A stretch of 64,000 nt of DNA from Chroicocephalus ridibundus (taxonomy: Eukaryota > Chordata > Aves > Charadriiformes > Laridae): assembly GCF_963924245.1 (NCBI RefSeq), contig NC_086291.1, positions 3,680,306 through 3,744,305 of the forward strand, written 5' to 3'. Position 1 is the first letter of the stretch. Each line of letters opens with the position of its first letter. The position numbers and the translations under genes are program-made. Positions 47,401 to 59,125 of this stretch are shown piece by piece. Under the pieces are notes generated by a model that was given only the letters and a program-made list of their open reading frames with translations, was not told the DNA's origin and ran no database searches.

Positions 47401-50400
47401 AATGAAATACCTGAGACGGGCGTAACAGCATGATGTTGAACTGCTGACCTCAAGAGTTCAAACGTATTCCTGGCTGCACTACATAGTGCTTCACGTGTCC
47501 ACATGAATCCCTTGCCCTTCCCTGAAGCCGAACCACAGGAGTTTGGCTGGGGCAGTGTCCTGTGGCAGCAGGGAAGGACCCTTGGCTTGACCGGACAGCG
47601 AGAAGCCGGAGCTGCACCAGCCGGCAGCGACGCAAAGGGAATTAAATCAGTCCGGTCCATTAAAAAGTCATGAGTCTCACTTCGAAATCCTTTTCAGAAG
47701 TATATTTCATCTGATTTTCCTTCGTCTTCTGGCTCCAGAACGTGCGCTTTCAAGCCTTCCTTCTACAGCTGAAATGATGAGAAATTCCCTTTCCTTTATC
47801 GGGAAGCCAGGAGGCTCCCGTCCGGCCTGGACTGCCTGCGCCACTGCAGCTCCACAAGTGTCATCAGGCTGCAGGATTTTGCACCGCCGTCACCCCTCTG
47901 CCTGCCCCATAGCAAGGGCAGTCAGCGTTTCCTACAGCATTGGGTGCGAACACTGCTGCGGGCAGCAGCTCGCCCTGTGGCACAGGCTCTGCCGCCGGAG
48001 CATCCCGATGCTGCATCCTCCGTGGGTGGCACAGGGCGCACGTCGGCCGGGAGGAGGGCTCTCCATCGCTCACCCTTTGCCTTTTAAAGAATTGCCCTGC
48101 GCTATTTCCTCCTCCTTTGCATCAGACAATAACTGAGATAATTTCAGCCCTTTCCTCTCCTCCCCGTGCCACAGGGAGTGGGAGACCTTGCTAGCTTTCC
48201 TGCCCCACATCCAGGTTGACCCTTCCAAAATCTCACTGGGAAAATGCTCTTCCTCTGCAGGAACATCGGACATCGTGTTGGATGTTGCCACTCAGCTGTG
48301 CCCACCCGCTCGCGGCCAAGCAACTGCTTTTCTTCCAACCTTCCTTTGGAAAGAAAACAAAAAAAAAAACCCACCCTAAACACCTCCCAAATGGTGCAAA
48401 GATGTTATTTAGAATTAAGAAATACTTCCGCAGACCTCGGCTCTGCGTCTGTAAAGGTGAGGGATCACAGCTCAGTGACATGGGCTCTCAGCCAGGGAAA
48501 GCATCACAGCTGAGAAAATGCTGGCAAAATGGCTTTTCCTTCATCCAGGTGGGTTGTGGGAGGGCTCCGGCGTGGGGTGCTGAGGGAAGAGGGACCTTTA
48601 GGAAGATTTACGCTTGGGATCTTTGTATTGTCCCTCCTGTCCATTTTTAATGAGGAAAATCAACCCATTTCCCAGAGCGGAGAAACTGAGGCTGCTTGGC
48701 ACCCCTGGGGATGGGGCAAGGGGGGTCGGTGGGCTCCCCGCTAAGGTGCCAGTTTCCTAAATCAAAAACCACCGTGTGGCCCATCGGGGTGTCCCTCAAG
48801 CCACAAACCTCCCCTTTGGGGTCCCCTTGCCATCCCTGGCCAGGCCGGAATGCGCCCCCCCAGCCGAGCCCCCGGCATTTCTCAGGCTGCGACCCCATTG
48901 CTCCCCGCACGAGCCCCGTCGGCAGCCGCCTCGGTTCAGGAGGTTAAAAGTTATTAACTGAAAATCAATGGAAATAAAAAGAGTCCCATCTGCCGCAGTA
49001 CACAACTCACTCCCCCCGCCTCCCCGACAGCCTTCCCCGCACTGCAGGGAAGCGAGCCGCAGCGCCCGGCCATGGCTGCGCAGCGCCCGGCCGCCCCGCG
49101 TCTCGTGGAATATTAAAGCTTTGGAGGCAAAATGGCCAGTGACAAATCGGCTGGCCCTGGAGCAAACAAACAGCGTCGTTCCTCACACGGCTGTCCCGGC
49201 ACCGGGGTTGCCAAGGGCCGGCCGCCGCGCGGGCACACACCAGGAAAAGTCTGCCCAGCCGCCGGCGGCCACGTGAGCAAACTTGGGAGATGGATATTCC
49301 TCTCCTCCCATCATCTCCTTTCAAGAGGACTGGAAAGAAAGAAAGAAAAGGAAGTGTGTGTGTGGGGGGGAATAAAAATAAAAACACCCCGGCAATATCC
49401 AGCAAAAGCGACAAAATGAGAAAGCGATGAAGCGCGGCGCTTTTCTGTGTGCCGTGCAAAGGGCCTCGCTCGCCCCCGGAGCCGCCGGAGCAGCGTGCCT
49501 TTGCTGAAATCAAAAGTATCCTTGAGGGAGGCGGGGGGGAAGAAATAAAAATCTATTGTAAAGTAACGTAATTCTGGCCAGCTACCTGGGTAAAAACTAT
49601 ATTTGCAAGAAAAGTGATTAAAATGTGTAACATGGATAACTTAAGAGAATACTATAGTTCATAAGGGCTGGGGGAGGGCAGAGCCTGGTCCCCCCCGGCA
49701 CCACCGAGATGCCCGGAGAGGTCTCGGTCCAAATCCCTGTGTGGTGCCGAGGGAGATGCTCCATGTACCAGGCGGTGGGCAAGGCACGGTGCCCATGGGG
49801 GACATGTCCCCTCCAGCCAGGGTGTCCCTGCACCCCGCTGCCTTTATCCAGTAACTTCTGTTTTTTCCCGAATCAGAGCCAACTCCATTTTACTTAAATA
49901 TTTACTAATATTTAATTACTAAAATTTAATATTAAGTGAAGGAGAGGCAGAAGTGGTGACCCAGGGTCAGGCTGTGCTCGCCACGGGGACAACAGCAGCA
50001 CGTCCTGACGGCTCTTCTGTGAGGACAAACTGCGAAACAAGATCTATAGTCCCATATATGCAGAAGTACGTGGCCTGAGGGACCTCCCCCACCTTCCCTG
50101 CGGCTGGGGGCTCCCGGAGCATCGCCGTGTTTCCACTAACAAGAGCCATTATCTCACGAGGAGTAAACAAGGGAGACAACAGAGGGGCCAGAAATTAAAT
50201 AAAAAAATGAAAATCTTCTTAAAATTGACAGTTAAGAAGAGTTCATCCATGGTTTTGGCCACCAATGGAAATGGCCTGACACTATTTCCAACAGCATGGA
50301 GGGCAGCGAGGGGAGGGAATGCTGTTGCCCCCGCTGCCCTCTCCCAAAATCCAGAAAGGATGGTTTCCTCGCAGCTGGAGCCGCTGCGTCCCCCCCGACG

Positions 50401-50820
50401 CCCCTCCAGCCCAACCCCGCCGCCTCAGGGCGTATTAAAGTGAGTTATGTAGGTCACCGTGTAAAAACAAACAGCCTCTAGATGCACGCAAATAACAAAA
50501 GCAGAACTCGAGGAAAATTTATACCGCAGCCAGAAGACTTAAGGAGGGAGCGCGGAAAATGTCAGCGCCTTATAATGCCATCCCGAAGGACTTCGGGGGG
50601 GCCTGGCAGGCCTTGTTAGTGCCTCAAAGGGTGTTGAGATCCTGCCATACACAAGCAAAATTAGCTACCTGGATCTTTCCTCTGGCAAAGGAATTGGTAG
50701 GGGTCTGCTTCACCCAGGATGAGTGATGCTCTGGGTTAAAAATCACCTGGTTTTGAGATTTGCTTTCTGGCTCGCCAGCCGCAGCCCCATCCTGCGCCCA
50801 GGTGAACTTCAACAACTGGA
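41441..50820. other. Intergenic, rising GC, candidate conserved patches
   Basis: No gene is recognised. Composition shifts from AT-rich to GC-rich near 43 kb. An (AG)n run lies at about 43203-43221. AT-rich patches such as 46740-46930, with CCTAATTAAACC and CCTAATTGATC, stand out against GC-rich flanks and could be regulatory. The long minus frame at 45658-46308 sits in GC-rich sequence and shows no domain. Confidence 0.5.
46740..46930. promoter_or_regulatory. Candidate AT-rich regulatory element A
   Basis: An AT-rich patch in GC-rich surroundings has homeodomain-type cores (CCTAATTAAACC, CCTAATTGATC, TTGAATTAAATTTG). Complexity is high, with no repeat. This is typical of conserved enhancers flanking developmental transcription factors such as NFIA, but conservation cannot be tested here. 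Confidence 0.3.
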
Positions 50821-50821
50821 A

Positions 50822-51125
50822 ATCACAGAATCACAGAATCACTGAGGCTGGAAAGACCTTTAAGTCCATCGAGTCCAACCATTAACCCAGCACTGCCAAG
50901 TCCACCATCAAACCGTGTCCCTCAGCACCACGTCTACTCGTCTTTTAAGCACCTCCAGGGATGGCGACTCCACCACTTCCCTGGGCAGCCTGTTCCAATG
51001 CTTGACAACCCTTTCAGTGAGTAAATTTTTCCTTATATCCAATCTAAACCTCCCCTGGTGCAATTCCTCCAGGCTGGGTGTTCCTGGCAGCTCCACCACG
51101 GCCGTGCCCAGGTTTGCTCCCGGCC
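50822..51125 (-). mobile_element. CR1 LINE 3' end with readable RT C-terminus
   Basis: The left end shows AATCACAGAATCACAGAATC, then the diagnostic GTCCAACCATTAACCCAGCA, CTCCAGGGATGGCGACTCC and CTGGGCAGCCTGTTCCAATG. The element is therefore a 5'-truncated CR1 on the minus strand. Read on that strand it still encodes RLDIRKNLLTERVVKHWNRL and LPREVVESPSLEVLKRR, the very C-terminus of the CR1 ORF2 reverse-transcriptase polyprotein. It is the youngest-looking of the three copies in the window. No 5' part or complete RT domain is present. Confidence 0.92.
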
Positions 51126-51810
51126 GGTGGAGCGACCCCCAACCCACCCCCTCCCCGGCTCTTGGGAATGGGCCCCTCGCAGCTACGAGGCCTTTAGAGA
51201 CAGCCCAAGGGCTATCCCCATCCCTCCTTAGCCAGAAAATAATAGTAATGAGCCCCAAACCCCAATATTTTCGCAGGGCCTTGGCTTTGCACGGCGGGCC
51301 GTGGTGCCGGGGCCTGCCCAGAGGATCCGGCCCCACGCCTGGCTCCCGCTGCAGACGCACCAAACGCTGCGTGTCCTTCATCTGGCACGTTTGAGCTGTA
51401 ATTGCAACAGCCTGAACTACCACACGGTTTTATGTGCTGATATTTCATGACATTTTATGTACATAATCTGCATATGTTATTTTTAGCAAACTTTCTCCCT
51501 GGGACAGCCTCATGTGCGCCACATCTTGTTTCCATGAGCATGTGCTGCAGTTGGGAGCGGTTTGAGGTTTTTTTTCTTCTTCTTCTCCTTCTTTTTTATT
51601 TTTTTTTTTCTTTTCCCCCTGTCAAGACAGGGTTTGGAATTGCAGAAGCAACACACACACGCAGCATAATATTTTTCTTTCTTTTCACAAGGCTGCTTTA
51701 GAGCGGGAAAAAAAAACCCCTAAAAGCAAAGGCGAGTGAGGCGGCCCAGCTCCCGTTTCCAGGCATTTCCTTGCCTGGGATGCCCTGGGCTGAGTTACCA
51801 TCACCCCCAA
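51126..51810. other. Intergenic sequence between CR1 and the minisatellites
   Basis: GC-mixed sequence with a pyrimidine tract at about 51567-51618 is present. No gene is seen. Confidence 0.5.
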
Positions 51811-52010
51811 AAAGAAATAGCATCCTTCTTGGGTGGAAATAGCACCGTGCTTGGTGGAAACAGCATAATTCTTGGTGGTAATAACACTATTCTTGGTGGA
51901 AATAGCATCATTCCTGGTGGGAATAGCATTGTTCTTGTGGAAATAGCATCATTCTTGGTGGTAACAGCATCATTCTTGGTGGAAACAGCATCGTTCTTGG
52001 GTATTTTGGG
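51811..52010 (+). repeat. Minisatellite 1: 21-bp unit, about 8 copies
   Basis: The unit is approximately CTTGGTGGAAATAGCATCATT. Successive copies start at about 51828 and then every 21 bases, with one 22-bp and one 20-bp copy. The partial unit AAATAGCATCCTT precedes the array. Since 21 is a multiple of 3, one plus-strand frame reads a degenerate heptapeptide (GGNSIIL-type) until the 20-bp copy shifts it. I see no sign that it is translated. Confidence 0.92.
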
Positions 52011-52331
52011 AGCAAGTCAATTCTTTGGTCTTTGCTGGAAATGGTTCGCTGCGGCTGGCGGGGCTGCTGGCACGTGCCGGGCTGCAGCGAGCCTTGTGCT
52101 GTTGGGTGTTCTTGAGGAATTGCGGCTCTGAGCTGCCTGCGTGTGTGGGAGACGCAGCTCTCGCCCGGAGACTCCTCAGTCCCTTGGAGGGGAAAATCCC
52201 AAGCTTTGAAACTGCCTAAAATGTTTGGTGGAGAAAATGTTCCCTAAGAAAACTCAAAGCATTTGTGGAAATTTACTGGTTGAAATATGAATGCTGGCCT
52301 TGGGAGGACACTTTCCCGTGGCGGCGTCGTC

Positions 52332-52560
52332 GCTGGTCTGTGCATGGAGGAGGTGGTCCATGTGGGGAGGAGGTGGTCCCTGCAAGGAGGAGGTGGTCCA
52401 TGTAGGGAGGGGGTGGTCCATGCGGGAAGGAGGTGGTACATGCAGAGACGAGGAGGTCCATGCAGGGATGGGGTGGTCTATGCAAGGACGAGGTGGTCCA
52501 TGTGGGAAGGATGGCGTCTCTGCAGGAAGGAAGGGTCCATGTGGAGTGGAGAGGTCTGTG
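52332..52560 (+). repeat. Minisatellite 2: 20-bp unit, about 11 copies
   Basis: The unit is approximately GGTGGTCCATGTGGGAAGGA. Copies begin at 52332, 52352, 52372, 52392, 52412, 52432, 52452, 52472, 52492 and 52512, with a decayed last copy near 52532. Because 20 is not a multiple of 3, all frames cycle through the unit, which gives several overlapping long open frames on both strands; these are artefacts of the repeat. The unit is unrelated to the 21-bp unit 320 bases upstream. Confidence 0.95.
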
Positions 52561-53399
52561 CAGCAGCTCTGTGGAGGAGCACAGCCATGCCCAAGCCCAT
52601 CGCACTGTTGATGCTGCGCCGGCCCCTCTGCCTTAGGAGCACCACCTTGAGATGGTCCCTGAAGGCACCAGCGATGTCCCATGGGCTCCTCCTCCAGCCC
52701 CTGCAGCCACAGGCAGAGCCCGTGTGCCCTGAGCAGAGCTTGGCCAAGGCCATCGCTTTTAGCAAGGGAAAGACGACATTGTAAAACTGGCTTTTAGTTC
52801 AGAGGCTTTTTGAGAGCCACAGCTGACCACGGTGGGTTCCCAGCTGACCTTGGGGCTTCCATTTGTGCTGGACACCAGCAGCTCATCAGCTTCACCGGTG
52901 GGTGGCTGAGGTCTCTGCTCCAGCGCGCAGCCAGGAATTCACTTCTGCTGTGCCAAACAACGTCTCGTCCCCGTGTCCCCATCAGACAGGGGGAGTTTGT
53001 AAAACAAGGGAGAAGGATTTGTTCAACGTTGGCGTCTCGCTCAGCCGTTCTCCTGACGGTGCCCAGGGGCGGGAGGAACAGTGCGCTTCATGGCACCCAT
53101 CCTGCCTCTCCGCTCCCACACCAGCTGGATGTCCCCAGCTGGGACCGCTGGGCCCGGGGGTGGCACGGGGACACACGGGACCCCGCAGCCCAGGACAAGG
53201 TCAAACGGGCCCTGGGCAGCAGCACGAGCTCCTCGGCCTGAGACATCTGGGGCCCTGGTTAGAAGCTCTTGGAGCAACGAAACCTTTTTTTTTTTTCCCC
53301 GACTCCTCGTTGTGCACTAATGAAGAAATAAAATAAACATTTGGTAACAAATCCAGCATATGGTTATTGTTTGCTGCAAGGACAGGGGAAAACATTACT

Positions 53400-53780
53400 C
53401 CATAACGTGGCGAAAAGGCTGCAGCTGCAATATCGCATTACAGCGCCGCGTTTTATTTAATAAAGGCTCGTCCTGCCAGCCTTAACGAAATTTTTCCTTC
53501 CCCTCCCCAGCCCCGCGAGGTGGTTTCGGTGCCTTCTGCTGCGATGGCCACGGCGGGGTCGCATGTGCCCTTCGTTAGCCCGGGAATCTGCTTTCAATTC
53601 CGGCCCTTCAGATTGTATTTTCACAGCGACTCATTAGTCACCCAACGCTGACAAGCCGCTGTACGTGTGCCATCTCCCTCATTGTTTATATGCGAGTGCA
53701 GCGCCGAAAATGATTTATTTAGGTTTTAATTAAAATTTGTGGATAGACCAGTGATTTTTAGCAGTGCCGTTTCTAATTTG
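53400..53780. promoter_or_regulatory. Candidate AT-rich regulatory element B
   Basis: This is a high-complexity patch with CATTACAG, GACTCATTAGTCACC (AP-1/bZIP-like flanks), GATTTATTTAGG and the perfect palindrome TTTTAATTAAAA at 53724-53735. The surrounding DNA is GC-rich. I propose it as a developmental enhancer candidate by appearance only. Confidence 0.3.
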
Positions 53781-54589
53781 TGGTTGCGGGGGAGGGGGGG
53801 AAAAAAGTTTAAAAAAAAAAAATAATCAATAGCCTTACAGCATCTATATTTTTAGTGTTACCTCGGGCGATTCTAAGCTGCCGGTCAGAGCTCCCCACGC
53901 AGGGCTCAGCCTGGGCCCGGGAGAGATGTGCCACCTCTCACTCTCACGGCAAGACACACGCCTGGCATTACTGTGGCAGGTCGATCGATGTCCCCTGAGT
54001 TTCACACCACCAGCCCGAGCCCTGAGCGGACGCAGAATTGCAGCAATTTAAGGGTATATATTTAACCGCACGTGCAGCATCCCAGCAGCACCCAGGAGGA
54101 AGGCGGGTAACACCAGGAGGTGGCCAAGCCTGGTGGTCCCCACGAGCACGACTGGTGACTTGACGGTTGAAAGCAGTTGTTATCACTTAAAAATGCTTTG
54201 GAGGGTGGGGGTCACCGTCTCCAGAATAATCCGGGGTGCCCAGGCGCGTTCCCAGTGCCACCATCCTTCATTCCCACCGAGCCTGGCCGTGGAGCCGGAC
54301 GACTTGCAGCAAGCGTGATTTATCTTATATGAACTTATTTATGACTCGGAAAGATAAAACCAGGAGCAGAAGGACAAGGGGGTTGTGGTGGGTGAGTTGC
54401 CAAAGCTTTGGGGCCATCATTGGGCCCCCCCTGTGCCATGCGGGACCCCCCAGCCACCTCCCTGGTGCAGGGTGACGCGACGCTCTCGCTGGACGGAGTT
54501 TTTCTTGCTGCTCGTGACATTAAGGTGCACTTTTATAAGGTGCAATAAAGAGACTAAACTCTTTCCCCCCCCCGAATTATGAAAGTTAG

Positions 54590-54770
54590 GGGCCTTTCTT
54601 GGCCTAATACCACGGCTCAAAGAAATCCCTGCTATTACCTGATGTAAATATGTATTAATTAAAGCACTTTGGAAATGCAGAGTATTGACCTAGGGGGCCG
54701 TAATGGCTCTTCTCGAGCAATTACAATCTATCATAAAGCTACGCATTTCGGGAGGGTGGTTTTTTTTAGA
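54590..54770. promoter_or_regulatory. Candidate AT-rich regulatory element C
   Basis: The patch contains GCTCAAAGAAATCC, which is like a TCF/LEF site, TTAATTAA at 54655-54662 and GAGCAATTACAATC. It is high-complexity and not repetitive. Function is inferred from motif density only. Confidence 0.3.
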
Positions 54771-55084
54771 GGCGCGTTATTGACCCGAGGGCCGCGGGCA
54801 GATTCCTCCCCTCGCACAGACCCTTCCCGCCCCTGGGCTCGCATCCTTCCCGGGGAAATCAATAGAGGGGGAGACCCTAAATCCCTCATTTTTAATAAAT
54901 ACGATGTATTTCATCCCGTGCCCTCGCTGCCCTGTGCCTCCTCTCCAGCTCCCCATCGCCGAGGGCACTTTTGGGACTTCCCACCCACCCGCAGACCCCC
55001 GGAAACACCCAGAGCAAAATATTTATACATAAAAGAAAAACTTTGTGCTTTCCAGTGGTGGAAACCCTTTACAAATAAAGCATT

Positions 55085-55450
55085 CGTCTCCTGAGACTTA
55101 CACCTTCTAATTTAATTTTCCCCTAAATCAAACAGTGTATTAATCCCCAATAGAAAACATGTTCCAGTTGCACAAACAATATTTAAATGGTATAATAGGG
55201 ACATCTTTTATAAATACTTCTAACAAATCCTGAAAAAACCTGAATGTGTGGGCTATAATTAATCGAAATGCCAAGTGCCAGCTAACCAGGGAAACTCCAG
55301 CATCATAAATCTGCCCCGAGCTTTCTCACACATGCTGATGGATGGGGACTCGGAGCTTAAATATTTAACAATCAATAATTCAAATACCTATCCTACCCTA
55401 TTAAATTTGTCACATTTATTTATAAATGCAACATCCAGCTGAAGTTTCTC
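55085..55450. promoter_or_regulatory. Candidate AT-rich regulatory element D
   Basis: This AT-rich segment has CTATAATTAATCG, AAACAATATTTAAATGG, two AATATTTAA-type words and TGCCAAGTGCCAGC. The last contains two NFI-type half sites (GCCA) in tandem. It sits about 4 kb beyond the 3' end assigned to NFIA. Confidence 0.3.
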
Positions 55451-55944
55451 TAAAAGTTGCGTGTCTTCCAACCCAATAGCAAAATGCGGCATTTCTTCGG
55501 CTTTGGAACTAAAAAAAAAAGACAATTTCTGTGGGGAAATAAGGAACAATGGGGGGAAAAAATTAAACCCCCGTGTAGCGAAATACTTGGCTGCGTCTCC
55601 TTCATCCTAATAGGTTTGGATAATGCGGTGTGCAGGCAGGTGTTATGTTGTATGAATCACATTTATAGGAACATTTTCCAATTTCTTCGCCGCCCAAGGC
55701 AGGGAGCTGCCGTTCATCCTCCGTCAATGAATATTTCTGCAGCGCAGGGCGGGCTGCGGGCCCTGCCCGCGCGTCTCCCCCTCCTGTCCCGAGCAAATCG
55801 GGCGGAAAAAAACACGGAAAAAGAGGTGGGTTTGGGTCTGACCCGAACCGCAGCCACGCTTTGCTTTGCCCCGGGGGAGGGAAGAGCAGGACAGAAATAA
55901 ACACATGGTGGGTCCAGCACTGGCAAGAGAGGCCAGTCACTGGC

Positions 55945-55979
55945 TAATAATAATAATAATAATTAACAACAACAACAAA
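55945..55979 (+). repeat. Compound microsatellite (TAA)n(AAC)n
   Basis: About six TAA units are followed by about five AAC units. This is a simple compound trinucleotide repeat, probably length-polymorphic. Confidence 0.9.
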
Positions 55980-56399
55980 CTTGCCAGTTTGCAGCACCAG
56001 CAGCCTAACTCTATATTTCAAAGGTTTTCTGGGGAAAACAGGGATGACCGCATGGTTTATCAGGTGGCCCCTCTCCTCTCCAATGGCCTGGATGAAATAA
56101 CGCCGCCGGGGAAAGCTCAGCCGCGTTTCCATCCGCCCGGAGGAACAGGATGTGGCTCGGAGCATCCCGTTTGCCACCTGGCCGTGCCTCCAGCCACCTG
56201 GGCAAGGAGGGTCCCTTTGGCCCCTGAGCATCATTCATCTTAAAGGAGCACCAAAACTCACCCAAAAGGTCACGAAACTCCTGAACCCACATTTCCGGAA
56301 GGATTTAAAAAAATAAAATCCTGGCGTTGCCTACGGGTTAGGGGAGGTGGGGGGTGCCGTCCCCGTGTCCCCGTCCCTGCCGGAGCGCGCCTGCGGGCA

Positions 56400-56640
56400 C
56401 GAGCACCACTTACGGCGGCATAAATCTCCATCGCAAATTTATTGCCATAATTTATCAGCTCATGTTGCTGAATGGCCAAGCAGTTAATTTTAAAATGAAG
56501 TGGCGCTATTTTCATTAATACCCTTGTGCTAACTACCTATCACAACACGCGGAGGCAATTAATACCGTGTTGCTGAAGTACCGAACCAATAAATATTTCC
56601 AGTCTTGGCTTGTCTTCAGCAGATTAAAGACAGCGGATGA
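56400..56640. promoter_or_regulatory. Candidate AT-rich regulatory element E
   Basis: The patch holds GCAAATTTATTGCC, CAGTTAATTTTAAAATG, GGCAATTAATACC and CCAATAAATATTTCC in non-repetitive sequence flanked by GC-rich DNA. It is another enhancer-like candidate, not tested for conservation. Confidence 0.3.
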
Positions 56641-59119
56641 ACCCACCGCCTTGGTACTACTCCCCGAGCCCTTTTCTTGTCGCATCATCAGGAACACTTA
56701 CAATTAAGGAAGAGATTAAGTGGCCAGATCCGCCAGTAACGGGAATTTAAAAGGAGGTTGTTTCACAACACGTGAGTAATCCCTTCAGGATATCTGTGCA
56801 ATAACAATAAGGTTGAGAGAAGATTGACAATTTCTGAAGATTATGTATCGGCAATACAAAAGAAATTTGGCTGAGTCCACGTTTGGGGAAAGAAAGGCAA
56901 AAACACCCAACGTGTCAAAATTCAGTAGAAATAACTTTGTCACCACCGCGCTCGCTGCAACTTCACCCCCCACCACGCCACGGAGCATCCTTTTGAGGAA
57001 AAAAAGGGCTTGCATGCCCTGGGATTTATGGCCTGAATGGGTGTTTCAGCCTGTATTTCTTCCACTGATGAAAAATCAAATGGTGATAAATGAAAACTCA
57101 CTCAAAAGGGAGCGCCGGGGCAGCAGGTTTTTCACCCGGCACAGAAACACACGCCTCTTGTCGTGCTTTGCACTGTACAGATCTCCCTGTAAGCGCATCC
57201 CATCGCTTCTCCCTCCGGGGCAGAGCAGCAACCGCCCGCGTTTCTCTGCTTAAACACCACCTTGGACCTTTTCCACCCAAAGTTTTTAATTTTCTGTTCG
57301 TGGGCTATTGCGTATTCTTCTTGCATCCCAAGGCCAGCTGACACATTTTGATAGCAATAAATAATAAATGGGATTTATTTCCTTAGATGCTGATGGAGAC
57401 CTTTTCTTCCGCAGGAAGAAAGAGAAAGAAAGAGCGAAACAAAAGGTGCAAGAGAAGGAGCGAGGAAGCGGGAGATGGTGCCCAAGCTCCCGGCGCGGCA
57501 TCACCCCCACGGGGCAGGGTCTGGCCGCCCTCCTGGAGCCCCTCCTGGTTCCTCCACCGAAACCCAGTGCAGCCTCAGCCCATGGCCTCAATAATAAAGG
57601 GTATAAATAAATAGTAGTGAATGATTTTTGTAGGGGGAGGCGATGGAGGAGAGCGCGGGGGTCGGGAGCGAGAAAGGGGCAGCATTAAGGAGCCGGAGGT
57701 GAGCACAGCACGGGCCGCGCAGGCCGCAGACGGGGCGACGGGGAGGAACCTTCCCTGTAATTCAACTTCCCTGCGTAATTCAGCTTTTTTTATTTTTTAA
57801 AAAAGCATATTTTCATTTTTCTGCATGTATTCGCCCAGCCATGTGCGCGGGGGGGGGTCCCTGTCCCCCTCCCCCCTCCCATCCCGACGCCCCCTGCTCG
57901 GAGGGGCCACCCAGCTCCCGCGGCCCCTGGCCAGGCGGGCCCAGACCTGGGCTCGTCTCCGAGCCAAAGGGGCACCGACACCATTTGGGCTCCGTTTTGC
58001 TGCCTCGAGACGAGCTTTCTGCCCCGAAGTGGGAGCCCTGCCCTCCTTCTCCCCCCTCCTCCCGGGGCTGGTGGGGGGATCGCCGCTGGTGAGCCCCGGC
58101 TTGGGGCACTGTGTTTTCTGTGAGGGCAGATTTGGATTTCCTTAACATTTAATCACCTTCATGAGGAAAAAATCTGAACTGAATGGGCTCCGACTGTCCT
58201 CAGCTGCTCCACCGGGCAGCGGTGGCACCAGGGCAGCCTCCGAGGACAGTGACATTACAGCCGTGCCCAAACCTGCCGTCCCGGCCCTGTGGCCTCAGCC
58301 CAAGCTGCGCGGGGGTGTGAGAAAGGAAACAGAGGCGGTTTACGAGTGTCGGGCAACTATTTGTTAGAAAACACTCATTTCCCCCAAAATAACATGGCGT
58401 TGCAGCCGGTGCTGCCCTGGGAAGGGCTGGTCCCGGTGGTCCCTGTCTCCCGTCCCCCAGGGCCCCGTGGCAGAGCTGCTCCAGCCCCCAGTGATTTTTT
58501 TTTTGGCTAGAAAACAGCCCAAATGGCTTAAATGCAAAAAATTCCTTTCTGCAAATGTTAATTTCCGCACCTATCTTTTAAGAAGAAGGCGCTGCACAGA
58601 GAAAAGCTTTAAAGAAAACTTTACAGGTTGTAAAGAAACCTATTTTTTCCGGGTCCCACACCCGCAGAAGCCTCACGGAGCAGCCGAGCGGGTACCGCAG
58701 CTCTTGGGAAAAGCGGTAATATTTTTAAAGTTTAGCTACCCTTAAAGATATACAGTAGCATTTGCAGAATTAATTAATCTCCTCAGTCTTGCCCAGGTAT
58801 GCTTCGTGTCTTTACTCTGCGTGATTTAACCTGCAGAGGTTCGCTGAAGATTAATCTGTTATCGTGCGAGGAACGAACTTGCATTGAGGGGACACCGCCA
58901 GCACGGGAAAGTACGGCCCGTGCGACAACAGCGACTCGATTTAATGAAATATCCCCGGGATTTGGGAACGGCAACTGCCCAGGAACCCCCAGACCTGCCC
59001 AGGTGCCCAGAGAGGCCGACGCCACGATGGCGGCGATGGCCACGGCCCCGTGGCCGCCCACCCCTCCCCGTGCCCAGCTGAAAGTAAAGAACAACACAGC
59101 CCGTTAGCATTAGCAATTT

Positions 59120-59125
59120 TTTATT
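59120..59125 (-). terminator. NFIA: Poly(A) signal AATAAA of the minus-strand 3'UTR
   Basis: On the minus strand GGAAAATAAAAAATTGC is followed about 25-45 bases downstream by GGGCTGTTGTGTTCTTT, a classical GU/U-rich element. Cleavage is expected near 59100. This marks the likely most distal 3' end of the NFIA transcript. Confidence 0.65.

Larger units (their letters stand above)
52561..59100. other. Intergenic, GC-rich with AT-rich candidate enhancers
   Basis: No gene is recognised. The stretch contains the candidate regulatory patches B to E listed separately, a TAA/CAA microsatellite at 55945-55979, and G- or C-runs (57849-57858). Many long open frames arise from GC-rich composition. Confidence 0.5.

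Noticed and set aside
50908..51423. 171-codon minus-strand frame as a host gene
   Set aside because: Its C-terminal 60 codons are the CR1 ORF2 tail; the rest is flanking sequence, so it is a transposon relic, not a gene.
52254..52784. Several overlapping frames of 100-165 codons on both strands
   Set aside because: All are produced by the 20-bp minisatellite, whose unit lacks stops in every frame.
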